From the NCBI RefSeq assembly GCF_036013915.1, contig NZ_CP107899.1:8026001-8090000 (forward strand): a stretch of 64,000 nt of DNA, in the 5' to 3' direction. Origin of the DNA: Streptomyces sp. NBC_00464. Its GTDB lineage: Bacteria > Actinomycetota > Actinomycetes > Streptomycetales > Streptomycetaceae. Shown here one piece after another: positions 7,651 through 17,427 of this stretch. Position numbers and translations under genes: made by a program. The notes under the pieces were generated by a model. It worked only from the letters and a program-made list of their open reading frames with translations. It searched no databases and was not told where the DNA came from. Position 1 is the first letter of the stretch, and each line of letters opens with the position of its first letter.

Positions 7651-9438
7651 TCAGTCCTCCGTCCGGAACCGTGCGGTGCCGCCGTCGGCCAGGCAGACCG
7701 TCAGCCCGTCGCCGTCCAGGCGTACGTCGGTGACCGCGGGACCGGCCGATGCCGCCTGGTAGACCGAGGCGAACGTGACCCGGTCGGTGTCGGCGGTGAA
7801 GTCCACCCGGGTCCGCACGCGTTGCGGGTCGTCGGCCGGCCCCGGGCCGGGCCGGCCCACCGGGCGCACCGGCACATCGGCCCGGTGCGTGTGCCAGCCG
7901 TGCAGCGTCTCGTCGCCGTACCAGGTGGTGCGGGCCGCGCCCGCCGCCTGCACCTGCACGTCCAGTGCGGTGCCGGGGCGCAACTGGGCGGTGATGTGCC
8001 GGGACTCCGTGGCCGTCACGGTCAGCAGGTCCACCAGATAGCTGTCGCCCGCCACGATCCGCCGGACCCCGCGCACGCCCTCGTACGCCGTGGTCACCTC
8101 TGCGGTGACGGACCGGTCGTCCGAGCCGAGCAGGGCTCCCGCGCACTCCGCCTGTTCGAGGCCGTCCACCCGGAACGCCGGATGGGCCTCGGTCGACGCG
8201 TACAGATCACGGAACTCGGCGTGGGCGTAGGGCACCTGGCCGGGATCGGGCTGCCACGGAGTGGTGTCGCCGTAGAGATAGAGAGACAGCTTGTCCCGGT
8301 GACCGTGCGAACCGCCGTGCGGACCGAAGTCGAGCAGTGCGTGAATGCCGGCGACCCGCAGCACCGCATAGCCGGCCGTGCCGAACAGGGTGAGCGCGCC
8401 GGACGCCGGGCGCTCGGGCAGCGGCGGGCCGGTGAACCAGCCGCCCAGTTCCCGGTCCAGCCCGTCGTCGCTCGCGCCCAGCTCGGCCCGGGACCGCCCG
8501 GCCACCGCTGCCAGCGCGGGTGAAGGAACCAACTGCTGTGCAAGAGCCACCAGTTCGAGCCACTCCAGGGCCAGCGGGGCACGCAGATACGGACCGTCGT
8601 GCAGCGCGGGCAGGATGCCGCCCGGCGTGGCGATCGCCGCCAGCACGTCCGTCATCCCGGCCAGCACACCCACCACATCCGACGGGAGAGCTGCCGGATC
8701 GGTGCCCCGCAGCGCCAGCAGCGCCGCCCGCAGCACGAACCCGTGGTAGTAGGTGCTGCCCTCCCACTCCCAGCCGTCCTCGGCGACCGCGACCCGCAGA
8801 TGCGCGTACAGCCCGCTGTCGCCCTCCAGCCACTCCTTCGAACCGCCCCACTCCTGCCCGCGCACCGCCGCGGCGCCACGCCCGGCGGCGGCGCCCGCGG
8901 CGTTGAGCCACGCGGTGTAGTTGGAGGCGAGCTGGCCCTTGCCGATCAATACGGTGCGGGCGTCGAGTGCCGCCCGCTCCAAGGAGTCCAGCAGCGGCAG
9001 CACACCGGACAGATCATCCGTGCCGTGCTCGGCGAGCGTCAGCACGGTGTGCCCGATGTTCACCGCCCAGATCGCGTCGGTCAGCGCCTGGTGGAAGAGC
9101 CGGCCGCGCAGCATCCAGCCCTGTGCCTCACCGTGCTGCGCGGTGGCCAACTCCTCGTACAGAGCGGTGTACTCGACGAGGCGGGCCACCGCCTCGTCAC
9201 GCTCCCCGCGGTGGGCGAGCACCCGAAGATGCCGCGCCCACGCCTGGTGCGACAGCACCAGCCAGGCACCGCGCACCGCCTCGTTGTCCACCCGGCAGCC
9301 GTACGCACAGCGCGCACCGCCCTCCGGGAACACCCCGGCGAGCACATCGCCGTGGTCCAGCTCCACCCCGTGCGCGGGGCAGACGTACGCGTGCCACCAG
9401 CCGCCGCGCTCCCGCGCGATCCGCCTCAACGCGGCCAT
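7651..9438 (-). CDS. Heparinase II/III-like protein, second of two
   Basis: 595 residues with no signal peptide. The N-terminus has a Cys/His-rich stretch (YVCPAHGVELDH then ARCAYGCRVDN) typical of cytoplasmic oligouronide lyases. Residues ~60-330 form the alpha-helical toroid (GQLASNYTAWLNAAG, WEWEGSTYYHGFVLRAALLAL). The C-terminal domain begins with the diagnostic block DFGPHGGSHGHRDKLSLYLYG, which carries the likely catalytic and metal-binding His residues. The ATG start overlaps the SDR stop by 13 nt. The expected role is to split unsaturated oligosaccharides into monomers whose 4-deoxy-5-keto-uronate form could feed the adjacent dehydrogenase. That metabolic link is inference. Confidence 0.87.
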   Translation of the reverse strand: MAALRRIARERGGWWHAYVCPAHGVELDHGDVLAGVFPEGGARCAYGCRVDNEAVRGAWLVLSHQAWARHLRVLAHRGERDEAVARLVEYTALYEELATAQHGEAQGWMLRGRLFHQALTDAIWAVNIGHTVLTLAEHGTDDLSGVLPLLDSLERAALDARTVLIGKGQLASNYTAWLNAAGAAAGRGAAAVRGQEWGGSKEWLEGDSGLYAHLRVAVAEDGWEWEGSTYYHGFVLRAALLALRGTDPAALPSDVVGVLAGMTDVLAAIATPGGILPALHDGPYLRAPLALEWLELVALAQQLVPSPALAAVAGRSRAELGASDDGLDRELGGWFTGPPLPERPASGALTLFGTAGYAVLRVAGIHALLDFGPHGGSHGHRDKLSLYLYGDTTPWQPDPGQVPYAHAEFRDLYASTEAHPAFRVDGLEQAECAGALLGSDDRSVTAEVTTAYEGVRGVRRIVAGDSYLVDLLTVTATESRHITAQLRPGTALDVQVQAAGAARTTWYGDETLHGWHTHRADVPVRPVGRPGPGPADDPQRVRTRVDFTADTDRVTFASVYQAASAGPAVTDVRLDGDGLTVCLADGGTARFRTED

Positions 9439-10190
9439 ACGCCACCGTCGATGTCCACCGTGGTGGCGGTGAGGAAGCCGGACGAGGGCGACGCCAGGTG
9501 GACGACGGCCGCGGCCACGTCCTCAGGGGTGCCCGCCCGGCCCACCGGGATGCCCGCCTCCATCGCCTGCTGCGCCTCGGGCGCGGTGAACGTGTCGTGG
9601 AAGGCGGTGCCCTTGATGAAGCCGGGAGCGACGGTGTTGACCGTGATGCCGCTGCCGCCGAGCTCCTTGGCCAGACCCTTGGTGAATCCGCGGATGCCGG
9701 CCTTGGCGGCCGCGTAGGCGACCGAGCCGGGGCCGCCGCCGTTGTGCGCGGCGAGCGACGACATCGTGATGATGCGCCCGGCCGACGACTCCTTCAGGTG
9801 CGGCAGCGCCGCCCGTACCGTACGGAACGTCGAGGTCAGATTGGTGTCGATGACCTGGCCGAAGTGGTCGTCGGACATCTCGGCGATGGTGGCCCGGCCG
9901 ATCAGATGGCCGGCGTTGCAGACCAGGACGTCCAGTCCGCCGAGGAACCCGGTGGCCTCCTCGACGAAGCGGTCCACCTCGGCCGTCACCGTCGCGTCGG
10001 CCTGGAACGCCTTGGCCTTACGGCCCAGCGCCTCGATCGCGGAGACCGTCTTCGCGGCCTCGTCGGCGGAGGAGTGGTAGTGGACGGCGACATCGGCGCC
10101 GGCCTCGGCCAGGGCGACGGCGATGGCACGGCCGATGCCGTGGCCCGCCCCGGTCACCAGCGCGCGGGAACCTTGGAGATCAGCAGACAT
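9426..10190 (-). CDS. SDR-family NAD(P)-dependent oxidoreductase
   Basis: 254 residues, a classical short-chain dehydrogenase. It has the cofactor motif TGAGHGIG (~13-20), NAG (~91-93), the catalytic Ser in MSSLAAHNG and YAAAK (~157-161). It ends WPR like many 3-ketoacyl-ACP-reductase-type SDRs, and automatic annotation would call it FabG-like. Its position between the sugar ABC transporter and the two oligo-lyases suggests a sugar or ketouronate reductase, comparable in role to the SDR reductases for 4-deoxy-L-erythro-5-hexoseulose uronate or to KduD. The substrate is not visible in the sequence. The start is ATG at 10190 after a weak AAGGG. Confidence 0.85.
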   Translation of the reverse strand: MSADLQGSRALVTGAGHGIGRAIAVALAEAGADVAVHYHSSADEAAKTVSAIEALGRKAKAFQADATVTAEVDRFVEEATGFLGGLDVLVCNAGHLIGRATIAEMSDDHFGQVIDTNLTSTFRTVRAALPHLKESSAGRIITMSSLAAHNGGGPGSVAYAAAKAGIRGFTKGLAKELGGSGITVNTVAPGFIKGTAFHDTFTAPEAQQAMEAGIPVGRAGTPEDVAAAVVHLASPSSGFLTATTVDIDGGVWPR

Positions 10191-10235
10191 GGGGGGTAAC
10201 CCTTTCGATAACCGGCCGTTGAGGACCGGGACCGG

Positions 10236-11159
10236 TCACTTGAGACCGGCGGTTGCGAAGCCCTGCACGAAGTAGCGCTGGCCGATCAGGAAGAGCACGA
10301 CCATGGGCAGGGTGGCGAGCGTGGTGCCCGCCATCAGGAAGTGCCACTGGGGACCGTTCTCCGTCCTGAAGACGGAGAGCCCCACCTGGATGACCCGCAG
10401 ACTGTCCGTCCGGGTCACCAGCAGCGGCCAGAGGAAGTTGTTCCAGGAGGACTCGAAGGTCAGCAGCGCCACCGTGATGATGGCCGGCTTGACCTGCGGC
10501 GTCATGATCCGGGCGTAGATCCGGAACTCGCCCAGACCGTCCAGCCGGGCGGCCTCCTCCAGCTCCACCGGCAGGTCCAGATAGAACTGCCGGAAGAGGA
10601 AGACCGCGAACGGGGTGACCGCGCCGGGCACGATGAGCGCCCACCAGGTGTCGAGCCAGCCGCTGCCGCCCTGACCGAACAGGTCGTTCCCGCCGGCCAG
10701 CGGCATGAACCGGACGATCAGGAACTCGGGCAGCACCTTCGTGTACGTCGGGATCATCAGCGCCGCGATGAAGAGGTAGAAGATGACCTCGCTGCCCCGG
10801 AACCTGATCCTGGCCAGCGAATACCCGGCCATCGAGGCGATCACCAGGTTGAGCACGGTGTGACTGATCGCGATGATGAAGCTGTTGCGGGCGTACGTGG
10901 CGAAGGGAGCGGCCTTCAGCGCCTCGGTGTAGTTGCTGAAGTCCCAGTGCTCCGGCAGCAGTCCGGCGTCCTGCGACGCGATCTCGACCGGCGTCTTGAG
11001 CGAGGTCAGCACCATCCAGACGAACGGCACCACCATCAGCAGCGACACGGCGGACAGCGTCACATAGAGCGCGATCCGCCCGAAAGTGACCGGCTTCCGC
11101 TTGGCCGTTGGCCGGGGCGGGCGAGCGACGCCGGGCTTGTGCAGCTCAGTTGTGGCCAC
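10236..11159 (-). CDS. Carbohydrate ABC transporter permease, MalG type (CUT1)
   Basis: 307 residues with six predicted membrane segments, the first being IALYVTLSAVSLLMVVPFVWMVLTSL. The EAA loop reads VELEEAARLDGLGEFRIYARIM, the binding point for the ATPase. The C-terminus GQRYFVQGFATAGLK is typical for MalG-like proteins. A GTG start at 11159 has GGAGG 6 nt upstream and overlaps the preceding permease by 14 nt. No ATPase gene is present in the locus, so like other Streptomyces CUT1 systems it probably uses a shared MsiK-type ATPase encoded elsewhere. It is expected to import oligosaccharides released by the extracellular lyase(s). Confidence 0.92.
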   Translation of the reverse strand: MATTELHKPGVARPPRPTAKRKPVTFGRIALYVTLSAVSLLMVVPFVWMVLTSLKTPVEIASQDAGLLPEHWDFSNYTEALKAAPFATYARNSFIIAISHTVLNLVIASMAGYSLARIRFRGSEVIFYLFIAALMIPTYTKVLPEFLIVRFMPLAGGNDLFGQGGSGWLDTWWALIVPGAVTPFAVFLFRQFYLDLPVELEEAARLDGLGEFRIYARIMTPQVKPAIITVALLTFESSWNNFLWPLLVTRTDSLRVIQVGLSVFRTENGPQWHFLMAGTTLATLPMVVLFLIGQRYFVQGFATAGLK

Positions 11160-12117
11160 GGGTACCTCCCATGATCCGCCGGTTGACCAGGGTGAAGCCC
11201 ATCAGCAGGACGAACAGCACCAGGGACTGGGCGCAGGCGTAGCCGACGCGGAACTCCCGGAAGGCGGACTTGTAGATCTCGTACGTCATCATCGTGGTGC
11301 TGTTGGCCGGCCCGCCCTCGGTGAGGATGTAGATCTGGTCGAACGACTGGAACGCGGTGATCATCGAGGTGATGAGCACGAAGAACGTCGCGGGCTTCAG
11401 CAGCGGCAGCGTGATGGAGAAGAACTGCCGGGCCTTGGACGCGCCGTCCACCGAGGCAGCTTCGTACAGCTCCTTCGGCAGGGACTGGAGCGCGGCCAGG
11501 TAGATGAGCATCTTCATGCCGATGCCCTGCCAGATGCCGACCAGGATCACCGAGGGCAACGCCCAGGTGGTCGACGAGAGCCAGGCCGGGCCGTCGATCC
11601 CGACGAACGAGAGAAGGGCGTTGAGCAGCCCGTTGCTCGGGTTGTAGATCCACAGCCAGACCAGGGCGATCGCCACCGTGGCGGTGACCTGCGGCAGGAA
11701 GATCGCGGTACGGAAGATGCCGCGCGCCTTCAGGCCCGTGTGCAGGGCGAGTGCCACCAGCAGCCCCAGCATCATGCCGAACGGCACGGTGAAGAAGGTG
11801 TAGACGACGGTGTTGACGATGGACTTGCGGAACACCGCGTCGTCCATCATCTCCTTGAAGTTGTCCAGCCCCACGAACTGCGGCGGCGTCAGCACGTCGT
11901 ACTTCGTGAAGGCCAGGACGACCGAGGCGACGACCGGCAGGCCGATCCAGAGCGCCGCGTGCAGCAGGGCGGGGGCCACCATCAGCATGCCGGCCCGTTG
12001 CCGGCGGCGCCCCGGACCCGTCGGGGTCCTGCCGGCCCGCCGCGTGGCGGGCCGGGTCTTCTCAGGCGGGGAAGGCGGCCGCGCGGGCCGTGCCTTCAGT
12101 ACGGATACAGCTCCCAC
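11146..12117 (-). CDS. Carbohydrate ABC transporter permease, MalF type (CUT1)
   Basis: 323 residues. A basic, Pro-rich ~40-residue N-terminal tail is followed by six membrane segments starting at MLMVAPALLHAALWIGLPVV. The EAA loop is ELYEAASVDGASKARQFFSITLP. The GTG start at 12117 lies 9 nt after the solute-binding protein stop, with GAGG 7 nt upstream. It forms the transmembrane pore with the MalG-type partner that overlaps its 3' end. Confidence 0.91.
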   Translation of the reverse strand: MGAVSVLKARPARPPSPPEKTRPATRRAGRTPTGPGRRRQRAGMLMVAPALLHAALWIGLPVVASVVLAFTKYDVLTPPQFVGLDNFKEMMDDAVFRKSIVNTVVYTFFTVPFGMMLGLLVALALHTGLKARGIFRTAIFLPQVTATVAIALVWLWIYNPSNGLLNALLSFVGIDGPAWLSSTTWALPSVILVGIWQGIGMKMLIYLAALQSLPKELYEAASVDGASKARQFFSITLPLLKPATFFVLITSMITAFQSFDQIYILTEGGPANSTTMMTYEIYKSAFREFRVGYACAQSLVLFVLLMGFTLVNRRIMGGTRGHN

Positions 12118-12126
12118 AGTGGCGCC

Positions 12127-13395
12127 TCACATCCGGCCGATGGCGGCTTCGGCGAGACGGCCGAGTTCCGCGATGGCGTCCTTCGCGGACTGGTCGCCCA
12201 CGATCGCGGGCTCCAGCGTCGGCTTGATCTTCTCGCGGATCTCCATCCAGGCCGGGGTGCCGCCCTCCGAGCAGGCGGCGCTCATGTTCTGGAGGGAGAG
12301 GTCGACGAACTTGTTCTCCTTCACATAGCCGGATTCGTTGAGGTCCTTGAGCCCCGGCACCGAGCCGCGCTGCTTGGCGGCGCCCAGAATCGACTCCGGG
12401 GTCGCGAGATACTGGACCAGCGCACGGGCGGCGGCCGGGTGCTTGGAGCTGGCCGACTGGGTGACGAGGGTGCCGCCCTGGAGCATCGCCGGCTTGCGGT
12501 TGGCCAGCACGAACGCACCGAGCTTGTCGTCCTTCAACAGCTCGGGGTTCTGCAGGCGGACCTGCTCCCACAGGGCGCTGCTCGTCATCATCATCGACGC
12601 CTTGCCCGTCTGGACGTTCGCCGGTTCACCGAGTGCCGTCTTCTTGGCGTAGCTGGCGGAGCCGTCCTTGATGAGGTCCTTGAAGAACTGCAGAGCCTCG
12701 ACACCCCGGTTGTCGGTGAAGAGAACCTTCTTGCCGTCCGCGCTGAACAGCTGACCGCCGTTGGCGAACAGGAAGGTCTCCCAGCACTGGCGCAGATCGA
12801 TGGAGAACGGGTCGAAACCGATCCGCCCGTCCTTCGTCAGCTGCTTGGCCACGGCCCGCAGCTCGGCCCAGTTGGCGGGCGTCTTCTTGATGCCCGCCTC
12901 GGCGAAGTGGTCCTTGCGGTAGACGACGATGCGGGTGTCCAGGACCACCGGCAGCGCGTACAGCTTGCCGTCGTAGCGCGACGGCTCCAGCACCCGCTTC
13001 TCGTAGTCGTGCGCGGTGGCGAACTTCTCCGGCAGTGGGGCGATCGCCTTCTTGGCGGCGAACGGCGGGATCCAGCCGACCCCCATCATCAACACGTCGG
13101 GCAGCAGACCGCCGGCCATGCCCGTGGTGATCTTCTCGTTGAGCTGCGCGTACGTGGTGTAGTCCACGTTCACCTTGACGTCCGGATACTTCTTCCGGAA
13201 GCCGCCGAGGATCTCCTTCTCCAACAGCGTCTTGCCGTTGGCGTTCTCGTAGATCGGGGTGAGCAGCGTGATCTCGCCTTCGGCGGGACCATCGGCGGAG
13301 CCTGCGGCCGTGGAGCCGGTGCCGCAGCCGCTGAGCGCGGCCGCAGCGGTACCGGCACCGATGGCAGCGAGCAGCGACCGTCGTTTGAGTTCCAT
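12127..13395 (-). CDS. Sugar-binding lipoprotein of the CUT1 ABC transporter
   Basis: 422 residues. The N-terminus combines a Tat-like RRSLLAAIG with the lipobox LSGC (Cys ~23), so the protein is anchored to the outer face of the membrane. The rest is family 1 extracellular solute-binding protein sequence: ITLLTPIYENANGKTLLEK, the FRKKYPDVKVNVDY region and PAAARALVQYLATPES near the C-terminus. The ATG at 13395 is preferred over an upstream in-frame ATG at 13482 because AAGGGG lies 7 nt before it and because the longer form would bury the signal. It is the first gene of the lyase operon and sits directly behind the operator-like region shared with the divergent LacI regulator. Confidence 0.92.
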   Translation of the reverse strand: MELKRRSLLAAIGAGTAAAALSGCGTGSTAAGSADGPAEGEITLLTPIYENANGKTLLEKEILGGFRKKYPDVKVNVDYTTYAQLNEKITTGMAGGLLPDVLMMGVGWIPPFAAKKAIAPLPEKFATAHDYEKRVLEPSRYDGKLYALPVVLDTRIVVYRKDHFAEAGIKKTPANWAELRAVAKQLTKDGRIGFDPFSIDLRQCWETFLFANGGQLFSADGKKVLFTDNRGVEALQFFKDLIKDGSASYAKKTALGEPANVQTGKASMMMTSSALWEQVRLQNPELLKDDKLGAFVLANRKPAMLQGGTLVTQSASSKHPAAARALVQYLATPESILGAAKQRGSVPGLKDLNESGYVKENKFVDLSLQNMSAACSEGGTPAWMEIREKIKPTLEPAIVGDQSAKDAIAELGRLAEAAIGRM

Positions 13396-13468
13396 GGGGC
13401 ACCCCTTTTGAGGTGGAGGCAGTGGATCGATCCAGCGATGGCATCCCGGCCATGGCTGGGAAGCGCTG

Positions 13469-13482
13469 GTAAATCGATGCAC
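13469..13482. promoter_or_regulatory. Putative LacI-family operator, copy 1
   Basis: The 14-mer GTAAATCGATGCAC is a near-palindrome (GT..ATCGAT..AC) with the central CG pair typical of LacI/GalR operators. It lies 74 nt upstream of the sugar-binding protein start, in the spacer divergent from the LacI-type gene. A longer imperfect inverted repeat, CCAGCG (13432-13437) to CGCTGG (13464-13469), abuts it. Confidence 0.55.
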
Positions 13483-13572
13483 TGAGACTAAGAACGCTCC
13501 AAGAGGTGCGTCAACAGCTGATGCACAACAATTTTCGGGAAAGTTAACGGGTGTACCGGTGAAGAGAGTTCA

Positions 13573-13586
13573 GTAAATCGGTACAC
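13573..13586. promoter_or_regulatory. Putative LacI-family operator, copy 2
   Basis: The 14-mer GTAAATCGGTACAC matches copy 1 at 12 of 14 positions, keeps the central CG and is itself nearly palindromic (GT..A.CG.T..AC). It lies 35 nt upstream of the regulator's ATG, where it could block its promoter. A half-site GTGTACCG occurs at 13551-13558. Two operators 104 nt apart would allow looping over both divergent promoters. Confidence 0.55.
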
Positions 13587-13620
13587 TAGTGTGGCGAACA
13601 CATTCCGAACCGGAGGTGGC

Positions 13621-14703
13621 ATGAGCGGGGTAACGATCCATCAGGTCGCGGAGGCTGCGGGGGTCTCCGCGAGCACCGTGTCGAACGTCCTCAACGGACG
13701 TACGGACCGTATGCAGGCGGCGACCCTGGCTCGCGTCGAGCAGGTGATAGAACAGCTCAGCTACCGGCCCAACCGCGCCGCGCGCATGCTGCGCACCGGC
13801 CGGATCAAGGTCATCGGCCTGATCGTGCCGTCCGTCGCCAACCCCTTCTGGGGGGCGCTCGCCCGGGAGCTGGAGGCCATCGCGCTGGCCGAGGGGTATC
13901 ACGTACTGCTCTGCAACAGCGAGCGCGATCCGGCCCGCGAGCTCAAGTACGGCGAGGAGCTGCTGGCCGACGGGGTGAGCGGTGTGGTGCTCTGCTCCTC
14001 GCTGCCCTCGCTCGACCATGTGGCGCCGCTGCTCAGCCGTGGTCTGAAGATGGTGGCCTTCGACCGCACCGCCCAGGCCGGCGATCCGCCGTCCCTGGCT
14101 TCCATCAGCGTCGACAACGCGATGGGCGCCGAGCTCGCCACCCGTCATCTGCTCGAACTGGGCCACCGTCGGCTGGCGTTCGTCTCGGGCTCGGTCAACA
14201 GCGTCAACCGCCGTGAGCGGTTGCGCGGCTTCCGCGCCGCCCTGGAGTCGGCGGGCCTGGACCCGGCCGACGCGATCGTGTGGCCCGGCGCCGACACCGC
14301 CGAGTTCGGCGACAAGGACGCCGCCGAGCTGGGGCGCAGGGCCGCCCGTGAACTCCTCTGCGGGCCGCGCCCGCCCACCGCCTTCGTCGCCATCAACGAC
14401 ATGTGCGCCATCGGGATCTGCCGAGGCGCGAAGGATGCCGGCCGCAACGCCGGGCAGGACGTCTCGGTGGTCGGGTTCGACGACATCCTGCTCGCCGACC
14501 TCTTCGAGCCGCCGCTGACCACGGTCCGCCAGCCGCTGCCGGAGATGGCCGCCGAGACGTTTCAGCAACTGCGGTCGCGCATCGATTCGGCGCCGGTCGC
14601 AGGGCGTTCGCTCCTGATCAGGCCGAGACTGGTGGTCCGGGAGTCGACGGCGCCCGCACCTGCCGAGGTGGCGGCGCCGGGTGAGGTGCTTGCGCACCGG
14701 TGA
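13621..14703 (+). CDS. LacI/GalR-family transcriptional repressor
   Basis: 360 residues. The N-terminal helix-turn-helix reads VTIHQVAEAAGVSASTVSNVLNG with the LacI-type second helix, and the hinge LSYRPNRAARMLRTG follows. The periplasmic-binding-protein-like effector domain runs from VIGLIVPSVANPFWG to QPLPEMAAETFQQL. I start at ATG 13621, which has GGAGG 6 nt upstream; an in-frame GTG at 13591 has no such site and would overlap operator copy 2's downstream flank. It is divergent from the lyase/transporter operon, which it almost certainly controls, with an oligosaccharide breakdown product as the likely inducer. Confidence 0.92.
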   Translation: MSGVTIHQVAEAAGVSASTVSNVLNGRTDRMQAATLARVEQVIEQLSYRPNRAARMLRTGRIKVIGLIVPSVANPFWGALARELEAIALAEGYHVLLCNSERDPARELKYGEELLADGVSGVVLCSSLPSLDHVAPLLSRGLKMVAFDRTAQAGDPPSLASISVDNAMGAELATRHLLELGHRRLAFVSGSVNSVNRRERLRGFRAALESAGLDPADAIVWPGADTAEFGDKDAAELGRRAARELLCGPRPPTAFVAINDMCAIGICRGAKDAGRNAGQDVSVVGFDDILLADLFEPPLTTVRQPLPEMAAETFQQLRSRIDSAPVAGRSLLIRPRLVVRESTAPAPAEVAAPGEVLAHR

Positions 14704-14717
14704 GCCGCGGGTGCGCG

Positions 14718-14811
14718 CCGGTGCTGTCCGCCGGCCGGCGCCGGAACGACACGTGAACACCGCCCCGGCGCTGTCCGTCGGCCGGCGCAAGGCCGACGCG
14801 AGGACACCGCC
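14718..14811. repeat. Tandem pair of 47-bp direct repeats
   Basis: Two copies with a period of 47 bp lie between the LacI gene and the convergent xylanase gene. They begin CCGGTGCTGTCCG and CCGGCGCTGTCCG and both end CACCGCC, with about 38 of 47 positions identical. Each contains the self-complementary core GGCCGGC. No gene is visible in the 180-nt spacer. It may act as a bidirectional terminator or simply be a duplication relic. Confidence 0.6.
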
Positions 14812-14883
14812 CCGGAGGCAGTGCCCTCGCGCCGTCGGCAGCCGGATGTCAGCGCGCGTCGCCGCGCGGCACCCGCCCGTGGT

Positions 14884-16530
<1,647 letters not shown>

Positions 16531-16753
16531 TTATGTGACCTGATCCCCATTCAATCGACATGACGGATAGGGCACATGGGTGCATTCGCCTCTGAGGGTT
16601 ACGAAAGGATTCCGAATGTCTTGTGAGGCGGTCGCGTGGACGGCCGTCGCAGGTGCAGAGAGCCATTTGGGAGCGCCTCGTCTGACCTGGGGTGTTTATG
16701 GTCGCTTCAGCGAATCGGACGTCGGCCGAATCGAAATTGACCAAGTGTGGGAG

Positions 16754-16765
16754 CGAAATATTTCG
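16754..16765. promoter_or_regulatory. Second CGAAATATTTCG palindrome
   Basis: A perfect 12-bp palindrome identical to the core of the copy at 16471, 109 nt upstream of the VOC gene and joined on its left to TGGGAGCG. Its position could serve either divergent gene. Confidence 0.5.
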
Positions 16766-16873
16766 GCATCAAAAGAATCTTGAACGCAACCCCGGAGATA
16801 GCCGTTTCCTCCCATGGCACGATCGGTTCGCCGCGGCCGGTGGAAGTGCCGGCTGCTCTGGTTGGAGGGATCC

Positions 16874-17311
16874 ATGGGAACGCGGTGGAGTCTGACGATC
16901 GACTGCGCGCACCCCGCGCAACTGGCGGAGTTCTGGGCGCTCGCCCTGGGTTACGCGCAGAAGCCGCCGCCGAAGGGCTTCGGCAGCTGGGAGGAGTGGT
17001 TCGCGCACTACGACGTCCCGGAGGAGGAGTGGGACGACGGCGCCTACCTGTCGGACCCGGACGGCGAGGGGCCCGCACTGTCCTTCATGAAGGTGCCCGA
17101 GTCGAAGGCGGGGAAGAACCGACTGCATCTGGATGTGCAGGCCGGCGGCGGCCGCGAGGTGCCGTGGGAGGTGCGGTGGCCGCGCGTGCTGGAGGCTCTG
17201 GGGCGGCTGACTGCCGCGGGGGCAACGGTCATCCAGGAGTACGAGGCCCAGGGCCGGCCCGATCACTTGATGATGGCGGACCCGGAGGGCAACGAGTTCT
17301 GCCTGTTGTGA
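16874..17311 (+). CDS. VOC-family (glyoxalase-like) protein
   Basis: 145 residues. The ATG at 16874 has GGAGG about 6 nt upstream; an in-frame ATG at 16814 is not preceded by such a site. The sequence follows the glyoxalase-like pattern: WSLTIDCAHPAQLAEFWALALGY at the start, a central LHLDVQ strand, and the terminal PEGNEFCLL. These are positions where VOC proteins place metal ligands (H near 10, H near 93, E near 140). The reaction is unknown; members include dioxygenases, resistance proteins and isomerases. It stands alone, convergent with the response regulator. Confidence 0.82.
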   Translation: MGTRWSLTIDCAHPAQLAEFWALALGYAQKPPPKGFGSWEEWFAHYDVPEEEWDDGAYLSDPDGEGPALSFMKVPESKAGKNRLHLDVQAGGGREVPWEVRWPRVLEALGRLTAAGATVIQEYEAQGRPDHLMMADPEGNEFCLL

Positions 17312-17390
17312 CGGCCTGTGCGCCGGAGTCCCGTGTCCCCGAAGGTACGGCGAAGCGACAGGCAGCCCTCCGGGCCGGACCGCGTCGCAG

Positions 17391-17410
17391 GCCGGCATCC
17401 CGGTGCCGGC
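17391..17410. terminator. Hairpin between convergent VOC and response-regulator genes
   Basis: GCCGGCA / TGCCGGC, a 7-bp perfect stem with a 6-nt loop and no T-run, as is usual in Streptomyces. It lies in the 116-nt convergent spacer, so it may serve both directions. Confidence 0.4.
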
Positions 17411-17427
17411 TGATTCCCGGCTCCGGC

